Below are positions 1 through 8,437 of a stretch of DNA of 33,509 nucleotides, piece by piece; position 1 is the stretch's first letter, and the number at the start of each line of letters is the position of its first letter. The DNA is from Desulfobacterales bacterium (GTDB lineage Bacteria; Desulfobacterota; Desulfobacteria; Desulfobacterales; JAFDCJ01). The notes beneath the pieces are model-generated. The model did no database searches and was not told the origin of the DNA. It was given only the letters and a program-made list of their open reading frames with translations. The DNA lies in contig JASJCE010000008.1 of NCBI GenBank assembly GCA_030066155.1, positions 1-33,509 of the forward strand, in the 5' to 3' direction. The position numbers and the translations under genes are program-made.

Positions 1-2
1 TT

Positions 3-1034
3 AAGAACCCGGGCGGTCTGGTGCTGGGGCAAAAATTTGAAAACCTAATATCGTTGTATTCGAAGCTCGGCGTTGAATATGAAATCTGGGATATGGACGA
101 CGTCATCCGGCGCATGCCGATTTATTCTGATGGGGATTATTCTCCGCCCAGACGGCCGGAGGATGATACCTTCTTTGACCAACCGTCGCGAAAACTCGTT
201 TCGGCCATTTACACCCCCTCCAGCGGCTACATGAGCGATCCCCAGCTGTCTGCCCGCAATTTGCAATCTGCAGCCGAATCGCTGGGAAGCCGCTTTTTTT
301 TCAAAAGCCCGGTGATTGAAATCCGCTGTTCCGGCGGAAGCATAACCGGCGTAACGCTGGATGGTGGACAGCAAATCGATGCACCGATAGTTGTCAATGC
401 GGCCGGACCCTACTCATTTGTGATCAACGACATGGCCGGGATTCAAAACGGAATGAACATCAAAACCAGAGCCCTGCGGCATGAAGTGCATGTCGTACCG
501 TCTCCCAAAGGATTCAATTTTGAAAAGAAGGGGATGGTCATTTCTGACTTTACGAATGCGACCTATCACATGCCGGAAGTCGGCAACCGGATACTGGTCG
601 GCAGTCAGGACCCGGCATGCGATCCGAAAATATGGATACCCGATCCGGATCGCTTCAATCGTCAGGTTACCACCGACCAATGGCGGGCCCAGGTTTACCG
701 ATTGGCCCAGCGAATTCCAGGTCTGGGGATACCCGATAAACCCAGAGGACTGGCGGATCTCTATGACGTGTCCGATGATTGGATTCCGATCTATGACAAA
801 TCCGATCTGAATGGATTCTATATGGCGATCGGCACCAGCGGCAATCAATTCAAGAATGCTCCGGTTGTCGGAAGATTAATGGCGGAGCTCATCCATGCAT
901 GTGAAAACGGGCATGACCACGACCGGGATCCGGTTAAAATCAAAGGCCGTTATACCGGTCATGTGTTAGACGCCGGATTTTACTCCCGACTCAGACCTAT
1001 CCATCGGGATAGCAGCTTTTCGGTAGTCGGATGA
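3..1034 (+). CDS. FAD-dependent oxidoreductase, DAO / sarcosine-oxidase-beta-like (5' truncated)
   Basis: The reading frame is open to the window edge, so the gene starts upstream and lacks its N-terminal dinucleotide-binding GxGxxG motif here. The visible part resembles the DAO fold of glycine/sarcosine oxidase-type flavoproteins: a substrate-domain stretch, then VVNAAGPYS, the typical strand preceding the FAD contact, and near the end GFYMAIGTSGNQFKNAPVVG, which matches the C-terminal FAD-binding segment of the family (G-x-SG-H-G-x-K-x-AP-x-G, with Asn-Gln instead of His-Gly). The role is probably oxidation of a secondary or tertiary amine or amino acid in the cytoplasm; the substrate is unknown. 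A GTG at 21 could be read as a start, but the upstream in-frame codons and missing N-terminus argue for truncation by the window. It ends just before a block of 7-nt periodic repeats. Confidence 0.8.
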   Translation, partial: KNPGGLVLGQKFENLISLYSKLGVEYEIWDMDDVIRRMPIYSDGDYSPPRRPEDDTFFDQPSRKLVSAIYTPSSGYMSDPQLSARNLQSAAESLGSRFFFKSPVIEIRCSGGSITGVTLDGGQQIDAPIVVNAAGPYSFVINDMAGIQNGMNIKTRALRHEVHVVPSPKGFNFEKKGMVISDFTNATYHMPEVGNRILVGSQDPACDPKIWIPDPDRFNRQVTTDQWRAQVYRLAQRIPGLGIPDKPRGLADLYDVSDDWIPIYDKSDLNGFYMAIGTSGNQFKNAPVVGRLMAELIHACENGHDHDRDPVKIKGRYTGHVLDAGFYSRLRPIHRDSSFSVVG

Positions 1035-1037
1035 AAA

Positions 1038-1225
1038 GGTTTCAGTGTTCAGGTTTCAGGATTTATTGATATAAGTTCCTCGGCTGCCCCTGACACTAGA
1101 ACTTTATCATCTGTCGTCTAACTTCTGTCATCTGCCTTCTGTCATCTGCCTTCTGTCATCTGCCTTCTGTCATCTGACTTCTGTCCTCTGCCGTCCGTCA
1201 TCTGTCCTCTGTCCTCTGTCTCCCT
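1038..1225. repeat. 7-nt periodic low-complexity repeats (two blocks)
   Basis: Directly after the oxidoreductase stop, ggtttca/gtgttca/ggtttca forms three heptamers at 1038-1058. From about 1104 to 1225 a longer tract alternates cttctgt and catctgc, a 14-nt unit made of two heptamers, and decays to cctctgt units. No ORF with coding character is present. The blocks belong to the window-wide family of heptamer-periodic spacers described in the findings. Confidence 0.8.
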
Positions 1226-1328
1226 ATGCCTTTTTTTCTTTAGAATAAACTAAAGCATACCGATAACGCATCTTGGACGACGAGAAACGCCATGCACAAT
1301 GAAAATTTAATATTTGAGGAGATTAGCC

Positions 1329-1598
1329 ATGTTGGATATGACGATATTTGCTGAATATACTCTTCAGGATATATTGACGTGGGCCGGGATTGCAATTGGA
1401 ATTTTAGTCGCAATTTCGATTCTTAAAAAGATTTTCAGACCAGAAAAAGTCGATCCCTATATGCAAACGGCAACATGCAGCGGCTGCGGGTGGCAGGGCC
1501 AGGTAAGCCGCCACGCCGGAAAATGCCCGGGCTGCAATCGACCTCTCGGTGACCGCACAATCAATTCGACCCCCGGAAACGATGCCCAGATCACATAA
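1329..1598 (+). CDS. Small membrane-anchored zinc-ribbon protein
   Basis: An 89-residue protein. The start at ATG 1329 is chosen because GAGGAG (1316-1321) lies 7 nt upstream; an earlier in-frame start at 1314 would overlap this ribosome site. Residues about 15-36 form one hydrophobic helix (DILTWAGIAIGILVAISILKK). The C-terminal half carries C50-x2-C53 and C66-x2-C69 with a basic and aromatic spacer, which is a typical treble-clef/zinc-ribbon arrangement. The likely topology is a membrane anchor with a metal-binding knuckle in the cytoplasm (inference). I do not recognise a named family beyond zinc ribbon. It stands alone between repeat-rich spacers, so context gives no role. Confidence 0.75.
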   Translation: MLDMTIFAEYTLQDILTWAGIAIGILVAISILKKIFRPEKVDPYMQTATCSGCGWQGQVSRHAGKCPGCNRPLGDRTINSTPGNDAQIT

Positions 1599-1760
1599 AA
1601 AAAGTGATATGCAGTATCGGCGTAACGGAATGCTGAAATACCGAGTATGATGGATTGAATTTCGGCTTATTAATCCAGAACCTATTAGCCGCTGAATTCC
1701 AAAACCAGATCCTTGAACTCCTCGTATGAAAATTCAAATGACTTAAAACGTGAAAATATT

Positions 1761-1812
1761 TAACGTCCAACGCCCAACGTCCAACATCGAACTTCCAATG
1801 TTGGACGTTCGT
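1761..1812. repeat. Heptamer repeat with perfect 12-bp inverted arms
   Basis: Units such as cgtccaa, cgcccaa, catcgaa and cttccaa recur every 7 nt. AACGTCCAACAT (1776-1787) and ATGTTGGACGTT (1798-1809) are exact reverse complements separated by 10 nt, so the block can fold into a hairpin on either strand. The rest of the 1599-1987 spacer shows no gene. Confidence 0.8.
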
Positions 1813-1861
1813 TAGTTTCCTTTTCGATCAAACTCGCCGCTCTTTGGGCCAGAGGCGGGGC

Positions 1862-1900
1862 TGACGCCTGACACCTGAAACCTGAACACTGAAACCTTCC
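1862..1900. repeat. Heptamer repeat, CTGAAAC/CTGACAC type
   Basis: Consecutive units ctgacac, ctgaaac, ctgaaca, ctgaaac follow in strict 7-nt phase. The same unit type returns at 31746-31773 and, degenerate, at 16748-16792. Confidence 0.8.
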
Positions 1901-1910
1901 TTCTGTCTCG

Positions 1911-1938
1911 TTGACATACCGTATATCAATCGTATTTT
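1911..1938 (+). promoter_or_regulatory. Candidate sigma70-type promoter for the DJ-1/PfpI gene
   Basis: TTGACA at 1911-1916, a 16-nt spacer and TATTTT at 1933-1938 lie about 50 nt upstream of the ATG at 1988. The -35 is a perfect match and the -10 matches 4 of 6. It sits immediately after the CTGAAAC repeat block. Confidence 0.45.
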
Positions 1939-1987
1939 CCTCTAAAACTTGAGTAATTAAATCTAACCACACTCTAAGGAGGTAACG

Positions 1988-2512
1988 ATGCGGCTTGATG
2001 GAAAGGTAATCGGTATTCTTGCCGGGCCCGGGTATGAAGATTTGGAATTCTGGGTGCCCTGCATGCGGGTACAGGAAGAAGGTGCGGAAGTCAAAGTCAT
2101 CGGCACCAAAGCCGGACAATCCTATACCAGCAAAAGCGGTGGGCTGACAGTTGAATGTCAGGTCGCCGCCAACGATATTTCCGCCGATCAGCTGGATGCC
2201 CTTCTCGTACCGGGTGGTTGGGCTCCGGATAAGCTGCGACGGGATAAAAGTATTTTGAAACTGGTGCAGGATATGAACGATCAGGGCAAGATTTTAGGAT
2301 TCATATGCCACGCCGGCTGGGTTGCGGCCAGTGCCGGCATCTGCAAGGGTATACGGGCAACGGGCAGCACCGGCATCAAAGATGATATGGAAAACGCCGG
2401 CGCCAGATGGGTGGATGAACCCGCCTTTCGAGAGGGAAACCTGGTCTGGGGGCGCGTGGTGGAAGATATCCCGGATTATTGCCGGGAATTGATCAAGGCC
2501 CTAATCACCTGA
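1988..2512 (+). CDS. DJ-1/PfpI family protein (class I glutamine amidotransferase-like)
   Basis: A 174-residue protein of the usual single-domain PfpI/DJ-1 length. AAGGAGG just upstream fixes ATG 1988. The Rossmann-like core begins VIGILAGPGYEDLE, where E17 occupies the position of the conserved Glu that hydrogen-bonds the nucleophile in DJ-1 relatives. LVPGG follows at residues 73-77, and the nucleophile elbow GFICHAGWVAASAG places C107 next to H108, as in the PfpI group (AICHGP). Members act as peptidases, deglycase/glyoxalase-like enzymes or stress chaperones, and the sequence does not choose between them. A small winged-helix-like gene follows after 22 nt and may be co-transcribed. A sigma70-like promoter lies about 50 nt upstream. 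Confidence 0.85.
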   Translation: MRLDGKVIGILAGPGYEDLEFWVPCMRVQEEGAEVKVIGTKAGQSYTSKSGGLTVECQVAANDISADQLDALLVPGGWAPDKLRRDKSILKLVQDMNDQGKILGFICHAGWVAASAGICKGIRATGSTGIKDDMENAGARWVDEPAFREGNLVWGRVVEDIPDYCRELIKALIT

Positions 2513-2534
2513 TTTGAAAAAAGGAGATCGGGTC

Positions 2535-2768
2535 ATGCCCACCGATGAGGAAACTAAAATTCTCAAATTGCTTGCCAAAGAATGGGACCTCAGCGGTCCT
2601 CCCGGTATCCTTGATATCAGCGATATCATTGCTGCCCTTGACCTTGCACCCAGCGAAACCATGCAAGCATTAAAGTCGCTTTTTGAAAGCGGTCTGATCG
2701 ATATGAACTCGCTGAAAACCAGTGCTTTTATGACGCCTGAAGGCTATTCAACACTCGAAGCGCTGTAA
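2535..2768 (+). CDS. Small winged-helix-like protein
   Basis: A 77-residue product. AAGGAG at about 2521-2526 lies 8 nt before ATG 2535 and decides that start over an in-frame TTG at 2514. The sequence reads as helix, helix, recognition-helix-like segment (ISDIIAALDLAPSETMQALKSLFESGL), then a short turn and TPEGY, the pattern of a minimal winged helix such as those of MarR-like or DprA C-terminal type. It has no other domain. Its position 22 nt after the DJ-1/PfpI gene suggests a two-gene unit. Whether it binds DNA is not shown. Confidence 0.65.
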   Translation: MPTDEETKILKLLAKEWDLSGPPGILDISDIIAALDLAPSETMQALKSLFESGLIDMNSLKTSAFMTPEGYSTLEAL

Positions 2769-3178
2769 ACACGCCGGCAGTTTTTTTTCTCTTCCTTTGT
2801 TCTATAGCTACTTGCCGATTTGGATTTTGCATTCGGTCAAGAATAATGGTAGTGGATACCCTATAATGGATATCCTTAAGCCAGCAATTTCCACCCGAAA
2901 CCTGTCTACGATCCCGTCAGAAGCGCAGCGGAAGCGGGGACACCTGCCGTCGGCGCTCTCGTACCCAACAATTAGCCGAATCATCAATTAGGGTGGACCA
3001 CAGCCGGGTTTAATGAATCCGCATCTGTACTCGCGGTCGCGACTTTCTGGCATCAGCTGATGCTATCTCTTTGAAACCAGTTGACCGTCAGATCATCTGA
3101 TTCCCATTACAGGTCATCCCGCTATAACGGGATGAGAATTGAAGGTTCTCGAAAATTCATAACGAAAGGAGATTGGCG
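2769..3178 (+). other. Spacer upstream of the first TTT transporter, with a 7-bp dyad
   Basis: There is no credible gene here; a 64-codon frame at 2797-2991 lacks a ribosome site and protein-like composition. CATCCCG (3115-3121) and CGGGATG (3128-3134) form a perfect 7-bp inverted repeat around CTATAA, 45 nt before the tctC start. It has no T-run, so an operator fits better than a terminator. Confidence 0.45.
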
Positions 3179-4171
3179 ATGAAACTTAGATCTGTATTCA
3201 CTTTTTTCTTGATTTCAGCAATTTCGCTGGTAACTGTGCCCGGCCATTTCGGGTGGGCAGAAACCTGGGAGCCCACTGAGGCCATTGAGTTCATTGCGCC
3301 TGCAAATCCGGGAGGCGGCTGGGACACCATTTGTCGTACATCAGCGCGTGTGCTTCAGAAGACAGGCGCGATCACCAAACCGATTTATGTGGCCAACATG
3401 CCCGGAGGCAGCGGATCGGTCGCCATCGCTTATGTTGTGCAAAAGCGAAAGGCCGATGCGCACCTTCTTGTGGCGGCCTCCAATTCCGTCACATTCAGTA
3501 TGGCTATCAAAAGAGCGCTGTATACCTATGACGACGTGACACCTCTGGCCCAGATCGCCAGTGAATACGGGGCCTATGTCGTCCGTGCGGACTCGCCCCT
3601 TAAAACACTCGGGGACCTGGTAGCGGCGCTCAAAGCTGATCCGAAGTCCGTCACCTTCAGCGGCGGTTCGGCACCGGGCAGCATGGATCATATCAAAGTC
3701 GCCCTGCTGGGAAAAGCAATCGGCAAGAATCCACTGGAACTTGTTTATGTGCCCTTTCAGGGTGGCGGCGAAGCACTGGCCTCCCTCCTGGGCGGTCACA
3801 CAGCGGTCGCTTCTCTGGATGTTTCTGAGGTGGCCGGTCAGCTTGAGGCCGGCAAAGTGCGCATACTGGCGGTTCAGTCGGAGAATCGACTGAGCGGATT
3901 TCCGGATTTACCGACAGCCCGAGAGCAGGGCATTGATGTCGTCTTTCCGGTCTGGCGCGGACTGTACATGGCTCCCGGCGCGCCCCAACCGGCAGTGGAT
4001 TTCTGGACGAAAACCATCAAGAATATGGTTGCCAGCCCCGAGTGGAACCAGGAACGGCAAAAACTGGGCTGGGAACCCGTCGTTCGCTTTGGAGGCGATT
4101 TTAAGACCTATGTCAAGAATGAACTGACCGGTTACCAATCGCTGCTAAAGCAGCTTGGCTTTTTAAAATAG
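3179..4171 (+). CDS. tctC: TTT transporter substrate-binding protein (TctC/Bug family), set 1
   Basis: A 330-residue periplasmic receptor. AAAGGAG (3165-3171) 7 nt upstream selects ATG 3179 over a TTG at 3173. The N-terminus is a Sec signal peptide (basic start, hydrophobic core to about residue 28, GWAETWEP after it). The mature part opens with IEFIAPANPGGGWDTICR, the ligand-loop signature of Salmonella TctC-like proteins (GGGWD), followed by NMPGGSGSVAIAYV, the second ligand-contact loop. Bug-fold receptors bind carboxylates such as tricarboxylates, dicarboxylates or aromatic acids; the ligand cannot be read from sequence. It heads a tctC-tctB-tctA cluster with gaps of 30 and 15 nt and has a 7-bp dyad about 45 nt upstream. 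Confidence 0.92.
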   Translation: MKLRSVFTFFLISAISLVTVPGHFGWAETWEPTEAIEFIAPANPGGGWDTICRTSARVLQKTGAITKPIYVANMPGGSGSVAIAYVVQKRKADAHLLVAASNSVTFSMAIKRALYTYDDVTPLAQIASEYGAYVVRADSPLKTLGDLVAALKADPKSVTFSGGSAPGSMDHIKVALLGKAIGKNPLELVYVPFQGGGEALASLLGGHTAVASLDVSEVAGQLEAGKVRILAVQSENRLSGFPDLPTAREQGIDVVFPVWRGLYMAPGAPQPAVDFWTKTIKNMVASPEWNQERQKLGWEPVVRFGGDFKTYVKNELTGYQSLLKQLGFLK

Positions 4172-4201
4172 ATCTTCATTCTGACAAAAGGTGATGAAGG
4201 A

Positions 4202-4687
4202 ATGACCAGAGTGCGTTTCGAAGCTGTGATAATGCTCTGCATTGTGGGCTTTTATGTATGGGAGGGCCTGAAAATACCCGCATACTACAGCTTGCCGGGC
4301 GTTCCCGGCCCTTCCATCTTTCCGGTTATACTTGGCGTTGTGATGACCGCAGCAGCCCTGTGGCTGTTTATATTTCCGGGTTCTCCATCCAGAAAAGAGA
4401 AATCCGCATCCGCAGTTCCTCGCTGGCAGGGTGTCCTGCAGGACAGCTGGCGTTTTTACCTGATGTGGGTATTGTTGATCGCCTACGTATTTTTACTGCC
4501 GTTTTTGGGATTTATCATCTGCAGTATCGCTTTACTGGCGGTCTTTTTCTTTTTGCTTGGCGAAAAGCGCTGGTATATCGGAATTTTGATTGCCTGTGTT
4601 TTTTCAATCGGCATTTATTTGCTGTTTGCTAGGGCCCTGCAGATCAACTTACCCATGGGAATTCTGGAAGGTATTTTGAAGCCATAG
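4202..4687 (+). CDS. tctB: TTT transporter small membrane subunit TctB, set 1
   Basis: A 161-residue protein with four hydrophobic segments, starting VRFEAVIMLCIVGFYVWEGL and continuing with LPGVPGPSIFPVILGVVMTA, the loop and helix typical of TctB (PGPxxFP). Length and topology match the family (about 150-170 residues, 4 TM). It is the small integral membrane subunit of the Na+-driven tripartite tricarboxylate transporter and pairs with the TctA channel subunit encoded 15 nt downstream. The start ATG 4202 follows a weak AAGGA-type ribosome site. Confidence 0.88.
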   Translation: MTRVRFEAVIMLCIVGFYVWEGLKIPAYYSLPGVPGPSIFPVILGVVMTAAALWLFIFPGSPSRKEKSASAVPRWQGVLQDSWRFYLMWVLLIAYVFLLPFLGFIICSIALLAVFFFLLGEKRWYIGILIACVFSIGIYLLFARALQINLPMGILEGILKP

Positions 4688-4702
4688 CTCTGAAGGCGAT
4701 GT

Positions 4703-6217
4703 ATGCTTGACAATCTCATATACGGATTCGGTGTGGCTTTTACGCCGTTCAATTTGCTGCTCGCTCTGGCCGGTTGCCTGGTCGGCACCGTGATTGGTGT
4801 TCTGCCTGGACTGGGGCCGACAGGAACGATTGCGATATTGCTACCTCTGGTCTTTAGCTTGCCGGCCCCCTCGGCTTTAATCATGCTGGCCGCTGTTTAT
4901 TACGGCGCGATGTACGGCGGATCGACGACATCCATCCTAGTCAATATCCCGGGCGAATCTGCATCGGTGGTCACAACCATAGATGGGCATAGGATGGCGA
5001 TGAAAGGCCGCGCCGGACCGGCACTGGCGATATGTGCCATTGGTTCTTTTATCGCGGGTACCTTCAGCATTGTCATTTTGACATTTATCGGTGAACCGGT
5101 CGCCGGTTTTGCCCTGCGTTTTGGACCGGCCGAATTCTTTTCATTGATGCTATTTGGCTTATCGACGGTCGCCAGCCTGACCGGAAAGTCGGTCGCAAAA
5201 GCGATTATCTCCACCGGACTGGGGTTGATGACGGCCACCATCGGGATCGATCTGGTTTCCGGAGCACCGCGCTACACGTTTGGGAATCCGTTTTTGCTCG
5301 ATGGTATCGATTTTATCGTGGTTGCGATCGGGATGTTTGCCATTTCCGAGGTGGTCATAACGGCCGAAGAGCTCAGATCCGGCAAACGCCAGCAGATCGT
5401 AAAGGCTAAGCGGCTGTGGATATCGATGAAGGAATTTATTTACAGCATCGGGGCCATTATCCGCGGAACCGTTATCGGTTTTTTTGTGGGGATACTTCCG
5501 GGAGCCGGTGCCACGCTGGCGTCCTTTTTGTCCTATGACATCGAAAAACGAGTTGCCAAACACCCTGAAAAATTTGGGCAGGGCGAAATTAAAGGGGTTG
5601 CCAGCCCGGAATCGGCCAACAATGCCGCCAGCGGTGGCGCACTGCTGCCGCTGTTGACCTTGGGGATCCCGGGCGGCGGCGCCACGGCGGTGATGCTGGG
5701 GGCCCTGATGATGCTCGGCATCACCCCGGGACCGCTGTTATTCCAGAAACATCCGGACCTCGTATGGGGATTGATCGCCAGCATGTATCTGGGGAATCTC
5801 GTGCTGGTGGTGCTCAACTGGCCGCTCGTCAATCTTTTTGCCCGTATCATGTACATTCCCGCGCGTTACCTGATGCCGATCGTACTGGTGATTTCAACGG
5901 TCGGGGTCTGGTCTTTGAACCACAGCAAAATGGATCTGGTGCTGATGGGCATCTGCGGTGCGATCGGCTACTACATGCGCAAACACGATTACCCCCTGGC
6001 ACCGGTCCTGCTCGGTCTAATTCTGGGCGGAAGGATGGAACAGTCCTTCCGCCAGGCGTTGATACTATCCCGGGGAGACCCCATGATTTTTTTGCAGAAG
6101 CCCATATCGGTGATTTTGCTGTGTGGGGCACTCCTTTTTTTAGCCCTGCCTTATCTCCTCGAAAAATCCCGCCACCTGCGTCTGGCCAGAGAAACAGCAA
6201 TGGATGATGAGGGCTAA
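4703..6217 (+). CDS. tctA: TTT transporter large membrane subunit TctA, set 1
   Basis: A 504-residue polytopic membrane protein of normal TctA length with about 12 TM segments. Diagnostic motifs are GVLPGLGPTGTIAILLPLVF near residue 40, YYGAMYGGSTTSILVNIPGE around residues 66-85 (the family signature), and the repeat-related GILPGAGATLASFLSY in the second half, reflecting the internal duplication of TctA. It forms the transport channel with TctB and receives substrate from TctC. A stem-loop lies just past the stop codon (GCCGC 6231-6235 with GCGGC 6241-6245). Confidence 0.93.
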   Translation: MLDNLIYGFGVAFTPFNLLLALAGCLVGTVIGVLPGLGPTGTIAILLPLVFSLPAPSALIMLAAVYYGAMYGGSTTSILVNIPGESASVVTTIDGHRMAMKGRAGPALAICAIGSFIAGTFSIVILTFIGEPVAGFALRFGPAEFFSLMLFGLSTVASLTGKSVAKAIISTGLGLMTATIGIDLVSGAPRYTFGNPFLLDGIDFIVVAIGMFAISEVVITAEELRSGKRQQIVKAKRLWISMKEFIYSIGAIIRGTVIGFFVGILPGAGATLASFLSYDIEKRVAKHPEKFGQGEIKGVASPESANNAASGGALLPLLTLGIPGGGATAVMLGALMMLGITPGPLLFQKHPDLVWGLIASMYLGNLVLVVLNWPLVNLFARIMYIPARYLMPIVLVISTVGVWSLNHSKMDLVLMGICGAIGYYMRKHDYPLAPVLLGLILGGRMEQSFRQALILSRGDPMIFLQKPISVILLCGALLFLALPYLLEKSRHLRLARETAMDDEG

Positions 6218-6254
6218 AAGCTGTATCAATGCCGCTTAGGGCGGCAACTTTAGC
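6213..6254 (+). terminator. Possible transcription terminator after tctA set 1
   Basis: GCCGC (6231-6235), loop ttagg, GCGGC (6241-6245) form a hairpin inside a longer imperfect stem GCTAAA (6213-6218) / TTTAGC (6249-6254). The U-tract is weak (aacttta), so intrinsic termination is uncertain. Confidence 0.35.
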
Positions 6255-6780
6255 TAAATCAGCAGATTATATTTGCTTTTCCTTTCCTCGCAGCGTTTCG
6301 ACAACGTCGGGACTGTACTTGAACTTAGCGGAAGCGTGTGTTGGTTCGTCACCTCTTGACTTAAAACCGTCATCTGCCAGAACTAGCAGGGAAAGGACCG
6401 CAATCGGCCAAATATTCTGATCTATTAATTAATTCAGAATCTATACTCTCCTGCAAACGATCTGGATGCAATACAGAATTCCATAATAATCGAAGAAAAA
6501 TCAAATAAATTCAATGGCCCAGCTGCAAATTGGCTATCGGTAAGTAGATAATTCTTGACAACATTGGTGCAGCCTGATACCTGAAGCTTCAGCCATCAAT
6601 TGCTTTTATGGTGGTTTTGAGAATCTTGCCGATTTTTCCGGGGTGCTTCATTGCACACCTGATCCTGCTTCAAGTACGACTAAATAAACGCCGAATTGCT
6701 ATTTTTCTCGTTTATAGAGAGTGACAGAAAGGGGTGCCGTTTAAGGCAATTAACGTTTACTCAAATAAGGAGGAGACATC
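6255..6780 (+). other. Spacer between the two TTT sets
   Basis: About 525 nt without a supportable gene; the one short frame lacks a ribosome site. A perfect -35 hexamer TTGACA (6555-6560) is followed 17 nt later by a poor -10 (TACCTG). A faint heptamer run (ctgatac/ctgaagc) overlaps that place. A strong AAGGAGGAG ribosome site precedes the next ATG at 6781. Confidence 0.4.
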
Positions 6781-7779
6781 ATGAAAAGCAGATTTAGGTT
6801 TGACAACGGCAGCAAAGGCATTTTGACGGCGATTATGGTTTTAGTCGCCGTTTTTTTTGGAATTTCAAATGCGCTTGCCGATTTCCCGGAGCGTCCCATC
6901 ACCCTTATTTGTCCATGGGGTGCCGGCGGGGGCACAGATACGGTGGCGCGTGCTCTGGCCGCTGCCATGGAAAAAGATCTCGGCCAACCTGTCAATGTAG
7001 TCAACCGCACCGGCGGTTCAGGCATTATCGGACATTCGGCATTGGCCAATGCGAAGGCGGACGGATACACTATCGGCACCATTAATGTCGACCTGTCGCA
7101 GCTGGTATGCAAAGGTCTGACAGATCTGAGCTACGACAAGTTTACCCAAATCGCGCTGATCAATGCTGCTCCCGCCGGATTGGAAGTCAATGCCAAATCG
7201 CCTTTTAAATCCGCCCAAGAGCTGTTGGATGCCATCAAAAAGGATCCCCCCCGAACTTACAAAGCATCCGGAACGGGCACCGGAGGCATCTGGCACCTGG
7301 CCTGGGCCGGCTGGCTATATAAATCGGGCGTTGATCCCAACAAAGTTCCATGGGTTCCGACCAAAGGCGAAGCACCTTCTCTGAAAGATTTGGCTTCCGG
7401 ATCGGTCGATGCGGTAACGGCACCGTTGTCCAGCGCACTGCCGTTGATCAAAGCCGGCAAAGTCCGTCCTCTGGCCAATATGGATACCGAACGGTTCGGT
7501 CCGTTGCCGGATGTTCCGACTCTGCAGGAGGCCACCGGTACGGAATGGTCATGCTTTACCTGGCGCATGATAGGCGCTCCTGCCGGTTTACCGGATGATG
7601 TTAAAAGCAGACTGGTGCAGGCCGTCAAGGCAGCCTTTGATAGCGAGGAGTTCACTGCCTTTATGGCAAAAAGAGGTTTCAAAAAAACCTGGAAAGCACC
7701 TGCGGAAGCCAGGGCTTTCCACCAGCAACAAGATCAATCCATATGTGAAGTCATGAAGGCCGTAGGCATGGCAGAGTAA
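6781..7779 (+). CDS. tctC: TTT transporter substrate-binding protein (TctC/Bug family), set 2
   Basis: A 332-residue periplasmic receptor with a very good ribosome site (AAGGAGGAG). The signal peptide ends near GISNALADFPERP. The mature start is the classical Bug arrangement: FPERPITLICPWGAGGGTDT, then NRTGGSGIIGHSALANAKADGYTIG, the two loops that clamp the ligand carboxylate. It is clearly diverged from the set 1 receptor (GGGWD there, GGGTDT here), so the two transporters probably recognise different ligands (inference). It is followed by tctB after 136 nt and tctA further on, and then by the regulator and catabolic genes, which makes it the better candidate for the cognate importer of that pathway. 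Confidence 0.92.
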   Translation: MKSRFRFDNGSKGILTAIMVLVAVFFGISNALADFPERPITLICPWGAGGGTDTVARALAAAMEKDLGQPVNVVNRTGGSGIIGHSALANAKADGYTIGTINVDLSQLVCKGLTDLSYDKFTQIALINAAPAGLEVNAKSPFKSAQELLDAIKKDPPRTYKASGTGTGGIWHLAWAGWLYKSGVDPNKVPWVPTKGEAPSLKDLASGSVDAVTAPLSSALPLIKAGKVRPLANMDTERFGPLPDVPTLQEATGTEWSCFTWRMIGAPAGLPDDVKSRLVQAVKAAFDSEEFTAFMAKRGFKKTWKAPAEARAFHQQQDQSICEVMKAVGMAE

Positions 7780-7915
7780 TGATTTTCGCACATTGAGTAT
7801 GTTTTCAAGAGAATTGATTCTTCTTTAGCTGAAATCGTCGGGTGGCTTGCAAATTCGGAAAATCTTGACCGCAATTTTTGTCAGTTAAAGAGAACGGCAA
7901 ACGGGAGACGCATAG

Positions 7916-8392
7916 ATGCGCATCAACGACGCGATATTGGGAATCATTACAGTGGCAACGTCGATTTTCATAATAGTGGTCGCACGTACGTTTCCCGCAT
8001 TGCCGGGCGTACCATACGGTCCCGGCGTGTTTCCCACCATCATTGCCGGATGCATGATGTTGGGCGGCGTTATCCTTATTTTTAATGGAATCCGGCAACT
8101 GCCTGAAATCGGATGGCTCAAGCTGGACCCATGGGCCAAAGCCCTGCGAAGCTATATAACATTGGGTATAATTTTTACGGCATTATTGTTCTATATTTTA
8201 TTCTCCGACAAACTCGGATTCATCATTACCTGCGTGCTGATTTTATTCCCGTTGCTTCTCTGGACCCGGGGTTCTGAACGCATTCTTTCATCATCGATTA
8301 TCTCGGTTTCCTTTTCATTGATTATCTATCTGGTCTTTGTGAAATTTATGCGGGTACCCCTGCCCAGTGGCTTGCTGCTTGGGATCTTTTGA
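7916..8392 (+). CDS. tctB: TTT transporter small membrane subunit TctB, set 2
   Basis: A 158-residue protein with four predicted membrane helices. The first helix is followed by LPGVPYGPGVFPTIIAGCMM, the TctB loop motif (PGxxPYGPGxFP), and the C-terminal helices include SLIIYLVFVKFMRVPLP, the usual end of the family. GGGAG at about 7903 serves ATG 7916. It lies between tctC and tctA of the same set and provides the small subunit of that transporter. Confidence 0.85.
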   Translation: MRINDAILGIITVATSIFIIVVARTFPALPGVPYGPGVFPTIIAGCMMLGGVILIFNGIRQLPEIGWLKLDPWAKALRSYITLGIIFTALLFYILFSDKLGFIITCVLILFPLLLWTRGSERILSSSIISVSFSLIIYLVFVKFMRVPLPSGLLLGIF

Positions 8393-8437
8393 GATGAGTT
8401 GCCGTCTTAATTCGCAGTACGGTTTAATCAGGCTCCT

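Noticed and set aside
1104-1225. Possible CRISPR array
   Set aside because: Repeats are contiguous 7/14-nt units without unique spacers, and no cas gene is present.
2797-2991. 64-codon frame between the winged-helix gene and tctC
   Set aside because: No ribosome site and no protein-like sequence; stop-free by chance.
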